DNA of 64,000 nt from Terriglobus albidus (GCF_025685425.1 NZ_JAGTAS010000024.1:62001-126000), one strand, 5' to 3'; shown: positions 9,693-20,509, numbered from the stretch's first letter. Made by a program: numbers and translations. The notes: generated by a model from the letters alone, not told the origin.

Positions 9693-9722
9693 AAAAAGCC
9701 CCGGATGATTCCGGGGCTTTTG
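9693..9722 (-). terminator. Rho-independent terminator after clpC
   Basis: Perfect 10-bp stem AAAGCCCCGG/CCGGGGCTTT with a 6-nt loop. The reverse strand ends in TTTTTGC, 15 nt beyond the clpC stop. Confidence 0.88.
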
Positions 9723-9737
9723 TGATTGGAATGCAGG

Positions 9738-12197
9738 TTACAGGATTGAGAGAGCCGCGCCGGCAAGCTTCTCTTCGCCTTCCGAGGAAACCGGACGATA
9801 GAAGAGCTTCTCGCCTTCGAGGTAAACCTCGAGGAATGCGGGCCGCATGACGATGTTGCCTGCGATCAGCGCCTCGGAGAGCGGGTCCTCGATATAGCGC
9901 TGCAGCGCGCGGCGCAGAGGACGCGCACCGTAGGTGCGGTCGGTCAGCGTCTTGTCGAGAATCCACTTCTTCGCTTCGTCGTTGACCGAGATCGTGATCG
10001 CCTTGTGTACCAGATTGGCGTTCAACTGCTGCACCAGGAGCTCCAGGATCTGCATCAGGTCGCTGTCGCTGAGCGCCGTGAAGACGATGATCTCGTCCAG
10101 ACGATTGAGGAACTCGGGGTTGAAGGTCCGCTTCACCTCGCCCTTCACCAGCTCTTCCATCTTTTCGAGCACGATATCTTCCTTGCTCGACTGGAAGCCA
10201 AGTCCCTCGCGCTTCATCAGGTGCTTGGCGCCGATGTTCGACGTCATGATGAGGATCGTGTTCTTGAAGTCGACCGTATTGCCGAGACCGTCGGTCAACT
10301 GGCCGTCTTCAAAGACCTGCAGCAGCAGATTGAAGACGTCCGGATGAGCCTTTTCGATTTCGTCGAGAAGGACGACAGAGTAAGGCGAACGCTTCACCCG
10401 CTCGGTGAGTTGGCCGCCCTCCTCGTATCCCACGTATCCCGGAGGCGAACCGATCAGCTTTGATACCGAGTGCTTCTCCATGAACTCCGACATATCGAAC
10501 CGGATCAACGACTTCTCGCTGCCGAAGAGGAACTGCGCCAGAGTGCGCGCCATTTCGGTCTTGCCGACACCGGTTGGTCCCAGGAAGAGGAAGCTTCCGA
10601 TAGGCCGTCCCGGGTTCTTCAAACCGGCACGCGAGCGGCGGATCGCGCGGGCGAGGGCGCTGATGGCCTTCTCCTGCGAGATAACCCGCTTGTGCAGTTC
10701 CTGCTCGACACGCAGCAGCTTCTGCGTCTCTTCTTCCTTGATGGCCGTGATCGGTACCCCGGTCCAGCGGCTGACGACATCCTCGATATCTTCGCGGGTG
10801 ACGATGCCCGAGGACGAATCATCAAGGTGGTACTTGTCGCGCAGCGTGCGGAGGTTCTCACGCTCCTTGCGTTCTTCGTCGGAGTAGAAGCGCGCCTTCT
10901 CGAACTCGTGGTTCGCGATCGCATTCTCCATCCGGTGCACGATGAACTTGATTCGCTTCTGCACCTCCGTAATCTCATCGGGCAGGGAGGTCTGCTTCAG
11001 CTTCACGCGTGCGCCGGCTTCGTCGATCAGGTCGATGGCCTTATCGGGAAGGAAGCGATCGGGAATATAGCGGTTCGAGTGTGAGACGGAGAAGGAGATC
11101 GCGTCGTCGGTGTAGCTGACGGCGTGGAACTTCTCGTAGCGCTCCTTGATGCCCATGATGATCTTTATGGCATCTTCCTCGTTCGGTGGCGGAACCTTAA
11201 CGGCCTGGAAACGGCGCTCGAGTGAACGGTCCTTTTCGATCGACTTGCGATACTCAGCGGGCGTGGTGGCGCCGATGCACTGAATCTCGCCACGGGAGAG
11301 CGCCGGCTTCAGGATGTTGGCGGCGTCGAGCGAGCCCTCGGCCGATCCGGCGCCTACCAGCGTGTGCAACTCATCGATGAACACGATTGAGTTCTGATTC
11401 TCCATCAACTCCTTCATGATGGTCTTCAGGCGCTCTTCAAACTGGCCACGGTACTTGGTGCCGGCGACGATGAGTGAGAGATCAAGAGACAGGACGCGTT
11501 TGTCCGCCAGGAAGCTGGGCACGTCGCCGTCGGCGATCTTCTGGGCCAGGCCCTCAACGATGGCGGTCTTACCGACACCGGGTTCACCGATCAGGACCGG
11601 GTTGTTCTTGGTGCGGCGGCAGAGGATCTGGATGACGCGGTCGACCTCGGCGTCACGGCCGACCAGCGGATCGAGCTGGGCATCCATGGCGGCCTGGGTC
11701 AGGTCGCGGGAAAACTCGGCGAGCATGGATTGCTCGCGCTGCTGCTGCTGACGCTGCTGAGGCTTCTCCTGGGTGGTGCGCTGCAGTTCCTCGCGGATAG
11801 CGGGCAGGCGCAAGCCGCGCTCCTGCAGAATCTCCGCGGCGAAGCACTTCTCTTCGCGGAGCAGGCCCAGTAACAGGTGCTCCGTGCCGATGTGCTTGTG
11901 GCTCAGACGCTCTGCCTCTTCGGCAGCGTAGGCCAGAACCCGCTTGCATTCATTGGAAAGGGGCAGGTCGACCGAGGTCGAGACCTTCTCCCGAATCGTC
12001 GTATGTCCTTCAATCTGTTTGCGAATCGATTCAACTGAGGCGTGCGACCGCAGAAAACGGTTCGTCAGCGCCTTATCTTCGCGGAGCAAACCCAGCAACA
12101 GGTGCTCCGTTTCAATATAAGGTGACCCAAACTGACTGGCCTCGTACCGGGCGAAGAAGATCACCCGCCGTGCTTTCTCCGTATACCGTTCGAACAT
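9738..12197 (-). CDS. clpC: ClpC-type AAA+ chaperone-protease ATPase
   Basis: Hsp100 unfoldase that can pair with ClpP. Two Clp N-repeats (residues about 1-140, each with a [11 protein letters not shown] motif) come first. The first AAA module has Walker [10 protein letters not shown] near 205. A central region matches the UVR/M-domain layout of ClpC. The second AAA module has Walker [10 protein letters not shown] near 540 and Walker [15 protein letters not shown]. The length of 819 residues is normal. I use the ATG at 12197 ([10 protein letters not shown]), preceded by AGGGGG. A GTG 18 nt earlier would add MGCRGN and sits on that site. No CIRCE or CtsR-type box was seen upstream. Confidence 0.96.
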   Translation of the reverse strand: MFERYTEKARRVIFFARYEASQFGSPYIETEHLLLGLLREDKALTNRFLRSHASVESIRKQIEGHTTIREKVSTSVDLPLSNECKRVLAYAAEEAERLSHKHIGTEHLLLGLLREEKCFAAEILQERGLRLPAIREELQRTTQEKPQQRQQQQREQSMLAEFSRDLTQAAMDAQLDPLVGRDAEVDRVIQILCRRTKNNPVLIGEPGVGKTAIVEGLAQKIADGDVPSFLADKRVLSLDLSLIVAGTKYRGQFEERLKTIMKELMENQNSIVFIDELHTLVGAGSAEGSLDAANILKPALSRGEIQCIGATTPAEYRKSIEKDRSLERRFQAVKVPPPNEEDAIKIIMGIKERYEKFHAVSYTDDAISFSVSHSNRYIPDRFLPDKAIDLIDEAGARVKLKQTSLPDEITEVQKRIKFIVHRMENAIANHEFEKARFYSDEERKERENLRTLRDKYHLDDSSSGIVTREDIEDVVSRWTGVPITAIKEEETQKLLRVEQELHKRVISQEKAISALARAIRRSRAGLKNPGRPIGSFLFLGPTGVGKTEMARTLAQFLFGSEKSLIRFDMSEFMEKHSVSKLIGSPPGYVGYEEGGQLTERVKRSPYSVVLLDEIEKAHPDVFNLLLQVFEDGQLTDGLGNTVDFKNTILIMTSNIGAKHLMKREGLGFQSSKEDIVLEKMEELVKGEVKRTFNPEFLNRLDEIIVFTALSDSDLMQILELLVQQLNANLVHKAITISVNDEAKKWILDKTLTDRTYGARPLRRALQRYIEDPLSEALIAGNIVMRPAFLEVYLEGEKLFYRPVSSEGEEKLAGAALSIL

Positions 12198-12975
12198 GTT
12201 CCCCCTGCAGCCCACCGGACATCCCGGCAGTTGATCCGCCGGAGATTCGCGGTGCCTTCGGTACTTCAGACCGTCACCGAATCAAGTATTTGATGCGGTG
12301 ACACTCAGGTTGGGTGCCGCTCAAACGCCGGAACACCGCCCATATCTACTACTCCCAGTAGTGTAGCCGCTTGCCTAAAACCCTACTGGATGGCAACTTA
12401 CCGCCCACCATACCAGTAAACGGCTGCACCATCTACTGTGAAAATCCGGGTATCTAACCCAAAGTTCCGACACATTCCCAACTCAGGAAAACTCCGCGGA
12501 TATAGATATGGACGCAGATTTCACCCCGAACGTGATGAATGGCAGGTTTGACTTTTGATTTGACAGAAAATTCATGGCGATGGCAACATCTCGACATACC
12601 GCAAACAAAAGGGTTCCTGAGAAAGTGCATTTCGCTTTTCTGGTGAGGTGTCTTCCACGGGCGCTACGAGCTGTTGCCGGGGTATAACCCGGACTGTTGT
12701 GACGCTGTACCGAAGTGAGCCCGTACTCCGTGAGGAGCAGGGTGAAGTCGATCGTCAGTCCCAGGCAGTGTAAGCAGTTCCTCGTTTTATCAGTACAACC
12801 GAAGTCTTTTGTGTGAGGGCTCGCACCTTCTTCCCGTGGTGTCTCTGGCCGCCGCGGTCGAGAAGAAGCCGGTTTTCACGCTTTCGCTGAAGTGCGTCTG
12901 AACGTCCTGTCCTGCCGTTTTGGGCGGTCACGGGCGCGAGCAGACGTGTCTCTACCGCTCTTCCAGGAGGATTCC
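12198..12975. other. Intergenic region between divergent clpC and receptor gene
   Basis: No coding signal is visible over about 780 bases. It must hold the promoters of both divergent genes. A palindrome ACTACT-CCC-AGTAGT at 12348-12362, about 150 nt before the clpC start, looks like a possible operator. TTTGACAG near 12560 could be a -35 box for the rightward gene, but no convincing -10 follows. A small inverted repeat CCGGGgtataaCCCGG lies near 12678. No RNA gene was recognised. Confidence 0.4.
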
Positions 12976-15900
12976 GTGATTGCTCATCTGTTTCGACTCC
13001 GTGCCCTCGTTGCGATCTTCGTCTTGTTGCTCCACGTCTCCGCGTTGCGCGCGCAGACCAACTATGGCGGTGTCCGCGGTCTGGCGACCGATCCCACGGG
13101 AGCCGTCATCTCTGGTGCGATCGTAAACCTCACCGATGAGGGAACCCGAATCTCGCGTACTGCCGTAACCACCAGCGCCGGCGAATACACCTTTACAGCC
13201 GTGGATCCCGGTAGCTACGCGGTGACGATCGTGGCTCCGGGATTTACCAAACTGACACAGACACACGTCAGCGTCACCATCGGCGTAACGACTACCGTCG
13301 ACATGGCAATGAAGGCCGGCTCCGCTGACCAGATGGTGGAAGTCACCGCCGATATTCCCATGATCGACACGGCGTCCGCCTCGAATGGGCAGACCTTCGA
13401 TCAGCAGAAGCTGCAGACGCTACCGAACATGGGACGTAACCCATTCCTGTTTGCCAAGCTCGATAACAATGTGACCTTTACCGGGGACCCTCGATTTGTC
13501 CGCTTCCAGGACCAGTCCGGGTCCTCTCAGTTATCGATCGCCGGCGGACCGACGGGGACCAATAACTATCTGCTGGATGGCATTCCGATCACGGATTCGA
13601 CCAACCGGGCTGTCATCATCCCGTCACTGGAAGCGACCGGAGAGATGAAGATCCAGGCGAATACCTTTGACGCCGAGATGGGGCGGACCGGCGGTGGTGT
13701 CTTCAACACTTCACTGCGTTCCGGCACGAATGCTCTGCATGGCACGCTGCAGGGGCTGACGCGACAGACCAACTGGACCGCCAATAGCTGGCAGTACAAC
13801 CGCACCCCGTACGTTGTGAATGGCGTAAACCTGTCGCCGCAAACTCCCAGGGGCGCCTCCGAGTGGTACAGCTACGTCGGGGCGATCGGAGGTCCGGTTC
13901 GTATCCCCTGGCTCTATAACGGGAAAGACAGAACCTTTTTCTGGATCGCGGAAGAAGGCTACCGTCAGCGGTCTCCGCTCACCTCGGGCAACTCCGGAGG
14001 CAAGTTTCCGACCGCATTGGAGCGTATGGGTGATTTCAGCCAAAGCGGCATCACGCTCTACGATCCGTATGCTGCGCCGACCGGAGCGAATCGCACGGTC
14101 GTCATTCCCAATGCGAAAATTCCGAGCTCCTATTTATCGCCTGCAGGTCTGAAGATCGCCGCCGCCATGCCGCTGCCGACAACGACGCCCGCGATCTTTG
14201 GCGGCAACAATACCTTTGGTACCGATACCCTGGGGGATCGCGCGGACGAGTTCAGTGCAAAACTTGATCACCAGGTGACCAGGTGGTGGTCGGCAGCCGT
14301 GTCATACCTGCACTATGGTTCGAAGGAGCCTTCCGGAAACGCTTACCAGATTCCGTACTCCACATCGACCTTGCTTTATCGCAAGGTGGACGCAATCAAT
14401 GTCAACAGTACCTTGCAGCTAAGCCCCACGATGATCGGGACGATCGGATGGGGATTCAACCGCTTTCCGAACCAGACCAACCGCATCCACACCGGCTATG
14501 ACCAGACGCAGCTCTTTCCGGCGGCTTATGTCGGCTTGTTAACCTCGAAGACTTTCCCGACGATCACGACTTCCGGAGGGACCACCGCGGTGCTGGGCGG
14601 TAGTGACTCTGGGCCTTCGAATTACTTCTCCCGTAGCGTTGTGGCTGGTATCTCGAAGGCGTATGGAAAACATAACTTCAAGACCGGCTACGTCTTCCGT
14701 TCGATCTCGAACAGCATCTGGAGCACAGGCTCCGGCGGCGGTTCATTCACGTTTACCGGAGGCTATACCAATTCGACGAACACACCGACGACGGCAACCG
14801 GAAGAGCAGGATCGGATATCGCCGACCTGCTGATGGGCCTGCCAAACGCGGCGAGCCTGACTGTCAGTCCTGGCAAATTTCAGTTCAACACGCACTATCA
14901 TGCGCTTTACTTCCAGGATGACTTCCGCGTGAGTCAGCGGCTGACACTGAACATGGGCCTTCGCTATGAGATCGAGCAAGGCTTCCATGAGGTGGCGAAC
15001 AAGCTGACGGTCGGACTTGATCCGCTGGCGACGTATAACTACGGTTCTCTTACCAATCTGCGCGGCGGTGTCTCATACGCCGGTGTCAGCGGTTACAAGA
15101 GCTATACGGGCAACTACAGCCCGGCCAAACTGGCGCCGCGCGTGGGCTTTGCCTATGGTGTGCTGCCGAAGATGACGCTCCGCGCCGGATTCGGTGTCTT
15201 CTACGCTCCCTCCAGTTTCAGCCCTTCCACGACCTACTCACCGGGATTCGCCGCGACCGGATCGTACAGCGGCCCCTCGGGAGTGGCGGCGCTTCCTGCC
15301 GGATCGCATCCGCTGGATGCACCTCAGAATCTTTATAGCGCCGGCGCTCTGACTCCGTCCGGTAGTTCTCTTGGATACTCTGCCGGAATTGGTGGTTCCC
15401 TGAGCTTCATCGACCCATTGCGTCGTTCACCGCTGGTCTATCAGTACTCGACCGATCTGCAGTACGAACTTCCGATGGGCTTTGCGCTGAAGGTTGGCTA
15501 TGTGGGAGCTCACGGACGAAACCTGAGCAACAGCTTTAATTACAACCAACTCTCCAGCGCTGCGCGTGCGGCGGCTGGTTTTCCATATGTAGCTGGGCCA
15601 TCTACCGGAGTCGCGACCAGTCCGGTTGCTCCTTCGAGCGCCAATGCCGTGGGAACCGCCGGCTCCTACAACGCTGCATGCACCAACTGCCTGGCGGCGA
15701 CCGTCACCAATCCCTATTACTCTGCGGGGGGTAACGGCATTTTGAATCGTACGACGATTACTCGTGCACAAGCCTTGCGGCCGTTCGCTCAGTTCACGGA
15801 CATCACCTATGCTTCTTCTCTCGGCGGTACGATCTACAACTCGCTGGCTCTGAAGCTGCAGAAGAGCTTCAACAAAGGGTTGACGATGATGGCGACCTAC

Positions 15901-16572
15901 ACCTGGGCCTCGAGCTGGGACAATCTGTGGGCAGCAAGCAGCTCGTTGACCAGCAGCGGCGCCGGTCCGCAGGACACGGGAAATCTTGCCATGGAGTGGG
16001 CACGGTCCACCACGGGGACACCGCGCCGCGCGACTATCAATGGCACCTATGAGCTGCCCTTCGGCCGTGGCCGGCAGTACCTGTCAAATACGAATCGTAT
16101 CCTCGATGCGTTGATCGGCGGCTGGAACTACAACCATGTGATGATTCTGCAGTCCGGCTCGCCGCTGGCGGTTACCCAGACCAGTTCCAGCACCGATGCA
16201 GGCTACGGTGCGCAACGTCCGTCGTTCGCTCCGGGCGCGACGGTGCAAAGCGTCTGCAGCGGGGGCACGCTGCTGCAGCGCCTGCACGCCAGCGACTTCA
16301 TGACGACCGGTGCTTATGCCTACGGCAATGTTCCTCGCACTCTGCCTTGTCTCGGTCCGGGATACTTCAACAACGACATCTCGGTGAATAAGAAGTTCCA
16401 TGTCTCCGAGCGTGTCACCGCCGAATTCCGCGCCGAGGCGCTGAACGCCTTCAATACCGTGCAACTTGCAGCTCCTGCATCAAGCAGTATCACCAGCGGC
16501 AGCTTTGGAACCATTACTTCGCAGATAGGCTTCAACCGCCTGGTGCAGATGGGAGGAAGAATTCAGTTCTGA
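12976..16572 (+). CDS. Oar-like TonB-dependent outer membrane receptor
   Basis: Large outer membrane protein of the type expanded in Acidobacteria, probably taking up or binding oligosaccharides or peptides. A signal peptide ends at LRAQ. A carboxypeptidase-regulatory-like beta domain follows (GGVRGLATDPTGAVISGA), then a plug region with LLDGIPITD and a long TonB-type beta barrel ending in a terminal Phe (MGGRIQF). The length is about 1198 residues. The start is taken as GTG at 12976 because AGGAGG lies 6 nt upstream and a signal peptide begins there. The open frame extends 84 nt further upstream without a ribosome site. The substrate cannot be told from sequence. Confidence 0.93.
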   Translation: MIAHLFRLRALVAIFVLLLHVSALRAQTNYGGVRGLATDPTGAVISGAIVNLTDEGTRISRTAVTTSAGEYTFTAVDPGSYAVTIVAPGFTKLTQTHVSVTIGVTTTVDMAMKAGSADQMVEVTADIPMIDTASASNGQTFDQQKLQTLPNMGRNPFLFAKLDNNVTFTGDPRFVRFQDQSGSSQLSIAGGPTGTNNYLLDGIPITDSTNRAVIIPSLEATGEMKIQANTFDAEMGRTGGGVFNTSLRSGTNALHGTLQGLTRQTNWTANSWQYNRTPYVVNGVNLSPQTPRGASEWYSYVGAIGGPVRIPWLYNGKDRTFFWIAEEGYRQRSPLTSGNSGGKFPTALERMGDFSQSGITLYDPYAAPTGANRTVVIPNAKIPSSYLSPAGLKIAAAMPLPTTTPAIFGGNNTFGTDTLGDRADEFSAKLDHQVTRWWSAAVSYLHYGSKEPSGNAYQIPYSTSTLLYRKVDAINVNSTLQLSPTMIGTIGWGFNRFPNQTNRIHTGYDQTQLFPAAYVGLLTSKTFPTITTSGGTTAVLGGSDSGPSNYFSRSVVAGISKAYGKHNFKTGYVFRSISNSIWSTGSGGGSFTFTGGYTNSTNTPTTATGRAGSDIADLLMGLPNAASLTVSPGKFQFNTHYHALYFQDDFRVSQRLTLNMGLRYEIEQGFHEVANKLTVGLDPLATYNYGSLTNLRGGVSYAGVSGYKSYTGNYSPAKLAPRVGFAYGVLPKMTLRAGFGVFYAPSSFSPSTTYSPGFAATGSYSGPSGVAALPAGSHPLDAPQNLYSAGALTPSGSSLGYSAGIGGSLSFIDPLRRSPLVYQYSTDLQYELPMGFALKVGYVGAHGRNLSNSFNYNQLSSAARAAAGFPYVAGPSTGVATSPVAPSSANAVGTAGSYNAACTNCLAATVTNPYYSAGGNGILNRTTITRAQALRPFAQFTDITYASSLGGTIYNSLALKLQKSFNKGLTMMATYTWASSWDNLWAASSSLTSSGAGPQDTGNLAMEWARSTTGTPRRATINGTYELPFGRGRQYLSNTNRILDALIGGWNYNHVMILQSGSPLAVTQTSSSTDAGYGAQRPSFAPGATVQSVCSGGTLLQRLHASDFMTTGAYAYGNVPRTLPCLGPGYFNNDISVNKKFHVSERVTAEFRAEALNAFNTVQLAAPASSSITSGSFGTITSQIGFNRLVQMGGRIQF

Positions 16573-16594
16573 CGGTGGTCAGCCGCGTTACCCG

Positions 16595-16626
16595 GAACGG
16601 TCCTGCTTCGGCGGGACCGTTCTTCT
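16595..16626 (+). terminator. Rho-independent terminator after the first receptor
   Basis: Stem GAACGGTCC/GGACCGTTC with a 10-nt loop, followed by TTCT. The T tract is short, so it may be a moderate terminator. Confidence 0.65.
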
Positions 16627-16663
16627 GTCTGCCGGTCCTGCTTTGTGTAAAGATGGTTCCACC

Positions 16664-18052
16664 ATGGGCCTTCTGCTGAAGAACGGTGAGATCGTTACGG
16701 CGACTGAACGCTATGTCGCCGACGTCTATGTCGAAGGTGAAACCATCGCCCGCATCGGGCAGAAGCTGGATGTTCCTGCCGGTACGGAGGTGATCGACTG
16801 TACGGGAAAGTTTGTCTTTCCCGGCTTCATCGATCCTCATGTCCATATCTATCTGCCCTTCATGGGGACCTTCGCGCGGGATACTTACAGGACCGCCTCT
16901 GTCGCCGCTTTGACGGGAGGGACGACGACACTGATTGAGATGTGCTGTCCCTCGCGCGGTGAGGATGCGCTGGAAGGATACAAGCTCTGGAAGTCGAAGG
17001 CCGAAGGTCAGTCGGCGTGTGACTATGCGTTTCATATGGCGGTTAGCCGCTTTGACGGGGGAACCGAGGCACAGCTTCGGGAGATTGTTGCCGACGGAAC
17101 CACGAGCTTCAAGATCTTCCTGTCCTATAAGAACTTCTTCGGCGTAACCGACGACGAGATGTACCAGACACTCAAGCTGGCGCACGATCTAGGCGTGATT
17201 GTCACCGCCCATTGCGAGAACGCGGAGCTGGTGGGGCGTTTGCAACAGAAGCTCCTCTCCGAAGGAAAAACCGGACCGGAGTGGCACGAGCCCAGCCGCC
17301 CTGAGGTCGTAGAGATGGAAGGGACGACACGCTTCTGCACCTTCCTGGAGACGACCGGAGCCCGCGGATATGTTGTCCATCTCTCATGTGTGCCTGCGTT
17401 GAAAGCGGCAACGGATGCAAAGAAGCGCGGCGTCAAGGTTTCCATCGAGTCGGTGCTGCCGCATTTTCTGCTCGATAAGACCATGGCGGAGCGCCCGGGC
17501 GTCGAGGGCATGAAACATGTCATGTCACCTCCGCTGCGGCAAAAACACAACCAGCAGGCGTTGTGGGAAGCTTTGGCGGCAGGTGAGGTCGATACGGTTG
17601 GAACCGACCACTGTCCGTTCACGACGGAACAGAAGCTGATGGGGAAGGATGCGTTCACCGCGATTCCCAATGGCATTCCGGGCGTGGAGGAGCGGGTGCC
17701 GCTGATCTATACCTATGGCGTAAGCCGGGGGAGTCTCGGTTTGAACAGGTTTGTGGACGCCCTGAGCACGAGGCCCGCAAAGCTCTTCGGGCTGTATCCG
17801 AAGAAGGGAACCATTGCCCTGGGGAGCGATGCTGACCTGGTCGTCTACGACCCTGCCTATCGCGGTACGGTTTCAGCCCGGACACACAAGACCAACACGG
17901 ACTACAGCGGTTTTGAAGGGTTCGAGGTCGATGGCCGGCCCTCCCTGGTGATGGTGCGCGGCCAGGTGCAGGTCCGCGACGGGGAGTTTGTCGGGACAAC
18001 CGGCCGAGGTCAGTTTCTGCGCCGGAAACCGGAGCCGCCGCGTGCCGATTAA
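16664..18052 (+). CDS. hydA: Dihydropyrimidinase / D-hydantoinase
   Basis: Cytoplasmic cyclic amidohydrolase that opens dihydrouracil or hydantoin rings. The amidohydrolase metal site is complete: DPHVH (His59, His61), carboxylated Lys in TTSFKIFLSY near 150, His in VTAHCEN, His in YVVHLS and Asp in GTDHCPF. The length of 462 residues is typical. The start is ATG 16664, with a weak ribosome site. An in-frame TTG lies 21 nt upstream. The next gene overlaps by 11 nt and encodes the carbamoyl-amino-acid hydrolase of the following step. No dihydropyrimidine dehydrogenase is in the window, so the natural substrate could be a hydantoin or dihydropyrimidine. Confidence 0.93.
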   Translation: MGLLLKNGEIVTATERYVADVYVEGETIARIGQKLDVPAGTEVIDCTGKFVFPGFIDPHVHIYLPFMGTFARDTYRTASVAALTGGTTTLIEMCCPSRGEDALEGYKLWKSKAEGQSACDYAFHMAVSRFDGGTEAQLREIVADGTTSFKIFLSYKNFFGVTDDEMYQTLKLAHDLGVIVTAHCENAELVGRLQQKLLSEGKTGPEWHEPSRPEVVEMEGTTRFCTFLETTGARGYVVHLSCVPALKAATDAKKRGVKVSIESVLPHFLLDKTMAERPGVEGMKHVMSPPLRQKHNQQALWEALAAGEVDTVGTDHCPFTTEQKLMGKDAFTAIPNGIPGVEERVPLIYTYGVSRGSLGLNRFVDALSTRPAKLFGLYPKKGTIALGSDADLVVYDPAYRGTVSARTHKTNTDYSGFEGFEVDGRPSLVMVRGQVQVRDGEFVGTTGRGQFLRRKPEPPRAD

Positions 18053-19283
18053 TCCGCAGCGTATGCTTGCCGACCTGCGAGAGTTGCGCTCGCTGACCTC
18101 AGACGAGGACGGAGCTCAACGCGTGGCCTGGACACCGACATGGTTGAAGGCGCGAACATGGTTTTACGAGAAGCTGAAGGCGCTTCCCGTAACGCAGCAT
18201 CTGGATGCCGCCGGCAATAATTGGGTGACGCTTCCAGGGAAGAGTGAGAAGACGCTGGTCCTTGGCAGCCATCTGGACTCCGTTCCAAACGGTGGATGGC
18301 TCGACGGCGCGCTCGGAGTGTTGTGCGGCCTGGAGATCCTGCGGGGTATCAACGAAGACTACGATGGCAAGCCGCCGTTTACCGTTCGTCTGGTCGATTG
18401 GGCAGACGAAGAAGGCGCGCGTTTTGGCCGCAGTCTGTTTGGTTCTTCCGCCTTTGCCGGAACACAGACGATCGGCGCCGATCGGGTTCGTCGGGATCGT
18501 GACGGCGTTACATTGGAAGATGCGTTGCAGCAGTGTGGCGTGGATGTCGAAAAGATCGGTGACGCCTCGGTCGAGCGCGGAGACATCGCCGCATATCTCG
18601 AGCTGCATATCGAACAAGGACCGGTGCTGGAGCGCCTTGGGCTGCCTCTTGGTGTCGTGCTGGGGACGAAAGGTGTCGAGCGGCATGCGATCACCTTCCA
18701 TGGGCAGGAGGCGCATTCGGGATCAACGCCGATGGGTGATCGTCGCGATGCTCTGGCCGCTGCGGCCAAACTGGCGTTGGAGATTCGCTCCATTGCGGGC
18801 AGGCATGCGGATGCGGTGTGCACTATGGGCAGCGTGAAGACTTTTCCGGGCATCGTGACGGCGGTTGTGGGCCGGTGTGAAGCGACGCTGGATCAGCGCG
18901 ATCTCAATGCCGATGTCCTTGCAGGAATGTATGCCGATGCCAAGGCCGCCAGCGAACGGTTTGCGGCGGAGGAGCGCTGCACCGTGGAATGGTCGAAGAT
19001 CTGGAACATCGAACCGATTCCGTTTCATCCTGAGCTGATCGCCCTATGTGATGAGGCGGTTCGGGAGGTCTCAGGAACATCGCACCATATGCCTTCTGGC
19101 CCGCTGCACGACGCAGCGGAGGTCTGCCGTGCCGGCATCCCAACCGTGATGATGTTCGTCCAATCGCTGCGTGGCATCAGCCACAACAAGATCGAAGACA
19201 CCCGACCTGAACATCTGGAGATGGCGGCTCTTGCGTTTGACCGGCTGGCGCGTAAGACGCTGGGATGGATGGCGAACGCGTGA
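18042..19283 (+). CDS. M20-family N-carbamoyl amino acid amidohydrolase (HyuC/beta-ureidopropionase-like)
   Basis: Dinuclear metal hydrolase that releases ammonia and CO2 from N-carbamoyl amino acids. Metal-ligand motifs are visible: GSHLDSV near residue 80, the bridging Asp in WLDGALG, DEEGARFG near 126, HIEQGP near 190, and a C-terminal ISHNKIED segment. It belongs to the allantoate/carbamoyl amidohydrolase branch of M20, and sequence alone does not separate beta-alanine from L-amino-acid specificity. I use GTG 18042, overlapping the hydA stop, which gives tight coupling. ATG 18063 is an alternative. The 3' end overlaps the start of the Lol-type permease gene (GTGA), so one transcript is likely. 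Confidence 0.88.
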   Translation: MPINPQRMLADLRELRSLTSDEDGAQRVAWTPTWLKARTWFYEKLKALPVTQHLDAAGNNWVTLPGKSEKTLVLGSHLDSVPNGGWLDGALGVLCGLEILRGINEDYDGKPPFTVRLVDWADEEGARFGRSLFGSSAFAGTQTIGADRVRRDRDGVTLEDALQQCGVDVEKIGDASVERGDIAAYLELHIEQGPVLERLGLPLGVVLGTKGVERHAITFHGQEAHSGSTPMGDRRDALAAAAKLALEIRSIAGRHADAVCTMGSVKTFPGIVTAVVGRCEATLDQRDLNADVLAGMYADAKAASERFAAEERCTVEWSKIWNIEPIPFHPELIALCDEAVREVSGTSHHMPSGPLHDAAEVCRAGIPTVMMFVQSLRGISHNKIEDTRPEHLEMAALAFDRLARKTLGWMANA

Positions 19284-20509
19284 GATTTGAGCTTTTTATT
19301 GCTGCGCGGTACCTGCGGGCCAAGCGGAGGCAGGCTGTCATCGGCATCATTACGGGGATCTCTGTCGCCGGTGTCGCCGCTGGTGTGATGTCGCTGATCA
19401 TTGCTCTGGCTATTACGAACGGCATGCAACGCGACCTGCAGGATCGCTTGCTCAGCTCTACGGCGCACGTGGACCTGATGCGCATCGCCTCCGATGGCAT
19501 CTCAGACTGGCAGACGCTGCTCGCGCGCTTGAAAAAACTGCCGCATGTCACTGCGGCGGCTCCCGGACTGTATGGGCAGGTGCTGGTCTCCCGCGGTGCG
19601 AAATCGGGAGGCGCCCTTATTAAAGGAGTGATCCCTGCGGATGAGCGCACCGTCAGCGGTCTGTTGCAGCAGGTGAATCAAGGCTCGGCTTCGGCGCTGG
19701 AGAAGCAGGGACCGATAGCCGTCCCGCCGATTGTTATCGGCAAAGACCTGGCGGAGACCATCGGCGCTGCTGTCGGGGACACGGTGCTTGTCACCAGCCC
19801 GCAGGGAGGTCTGACGCCGATCGGGATCGTACCGAAGTATCAGCGGTACTCGGTTGTCGGCATCTTCCACTCCGGCTTCTACCAGTACGACTCCACCTAT
19901 ACCTTTATGCGGCTTGCTGATGCGCAGAGACTGTTCTCCGAGCCCGATCTGATCTCGGTCATCAGCTTCAAAGTGGATGACCTCTATAAAGCTAACGAGA
20001 TCGGCCGCCAGATCGAGGCAGCCGCCGGGCCAGGCTTCCAGACGACCAACTGGATGGAGCAGAACCGTGAGCTCTTCCGCGCGTTGAAGCTGGAACAGAT
20101 TGTGACGTTCATCGTCCTCGGGCTTATCGTGTGTGTCGCCGCGCTCAATATTCTGATCGCTCTGACCATGATGGTGATGGAAAAGACCAAAGATATCGCT
20201 GTGCTGATGAGCTTCGGTGTCCGTGCCGATCAGGTACGCCGAATCTTCCTCTTCCAGGGGCTGTTGATCAGCGTACTGGGGACCGCCATCGGCCTGGTGC
20301 TTGGGTACGGACTCTCCGTCTTCGGTGGCCACTATCGGTTCCCCCTCGACGCATCGGTTTACTCGATTGATCATCTGCCGTTTGCGCCCAGCATCACGGA
20401 TGGCCTTCTCGTCTCAGCCGTATCGCTGGGGGTTTCGCTGCTGGCGACACTCTATCCTTCCACCTCAGCAGCCCGGGTGCTGCCGGCGGAGGCGTTGCGA
20501 TATGAGTAA
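19280..20509 (+). CDS. LolC/E-type ABC transporter permease (FtsX family)
   Basis: Inner membrane subunit of a lipoprotein-releasing type VII ABC system. The order is an N-terminal helix (AVIGIITGISVAGVAAGVMS), a periplasmic MacB-like domain (about 50-265), then three helices at the C-terminus with the FtsX core (FIVLGLIVCVAALNILIALT, KTKDIAVLMSFGV). The length of 409 residues fits LolC/LolE. The start is GTG 19280, overlapping the preceding stop. An ATG 15 nt earlier would add MDGE. The ATPase gene follows with an 8-nt overlap. Only one permease is present, suggesting a homodimer. Confidence 0.9.
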   Translation: MRFELFIAARYLRAKRRQAVIGIITGISVAGVAAGVMSLIIALAITNGMQRDLQDRLLSSTAHVDLMRIASDGISDWQTLLARLKKLPHVTAAAPGLYGQVLVSRGAKSGGALIKGVIPADERTVSGLLQQVNQGSASALEKQGPIAVPPIVIGKDLAETIGAAVGDTVLVTSPQGGLTPIGIVPKYQRYSVVGIFHSGFYQYDSTYTFMRLADAQRLFSEPDLISVISFKVDDLYKANEIGRQIEAAAGPGFQTTNWMEQNRELFRALKLEQIVTFIVLGLIVCVAALNILIALTMMVMEKTKDIAVLMSFGVRADQVRRIFLFQGLLISVLGTAIGLVLGYGLSVFGGHYRFPLDASVYSIDHLPFAPSITDGLLVSAVSLGVSLLATLYPSTSAARVLPAEALRYE

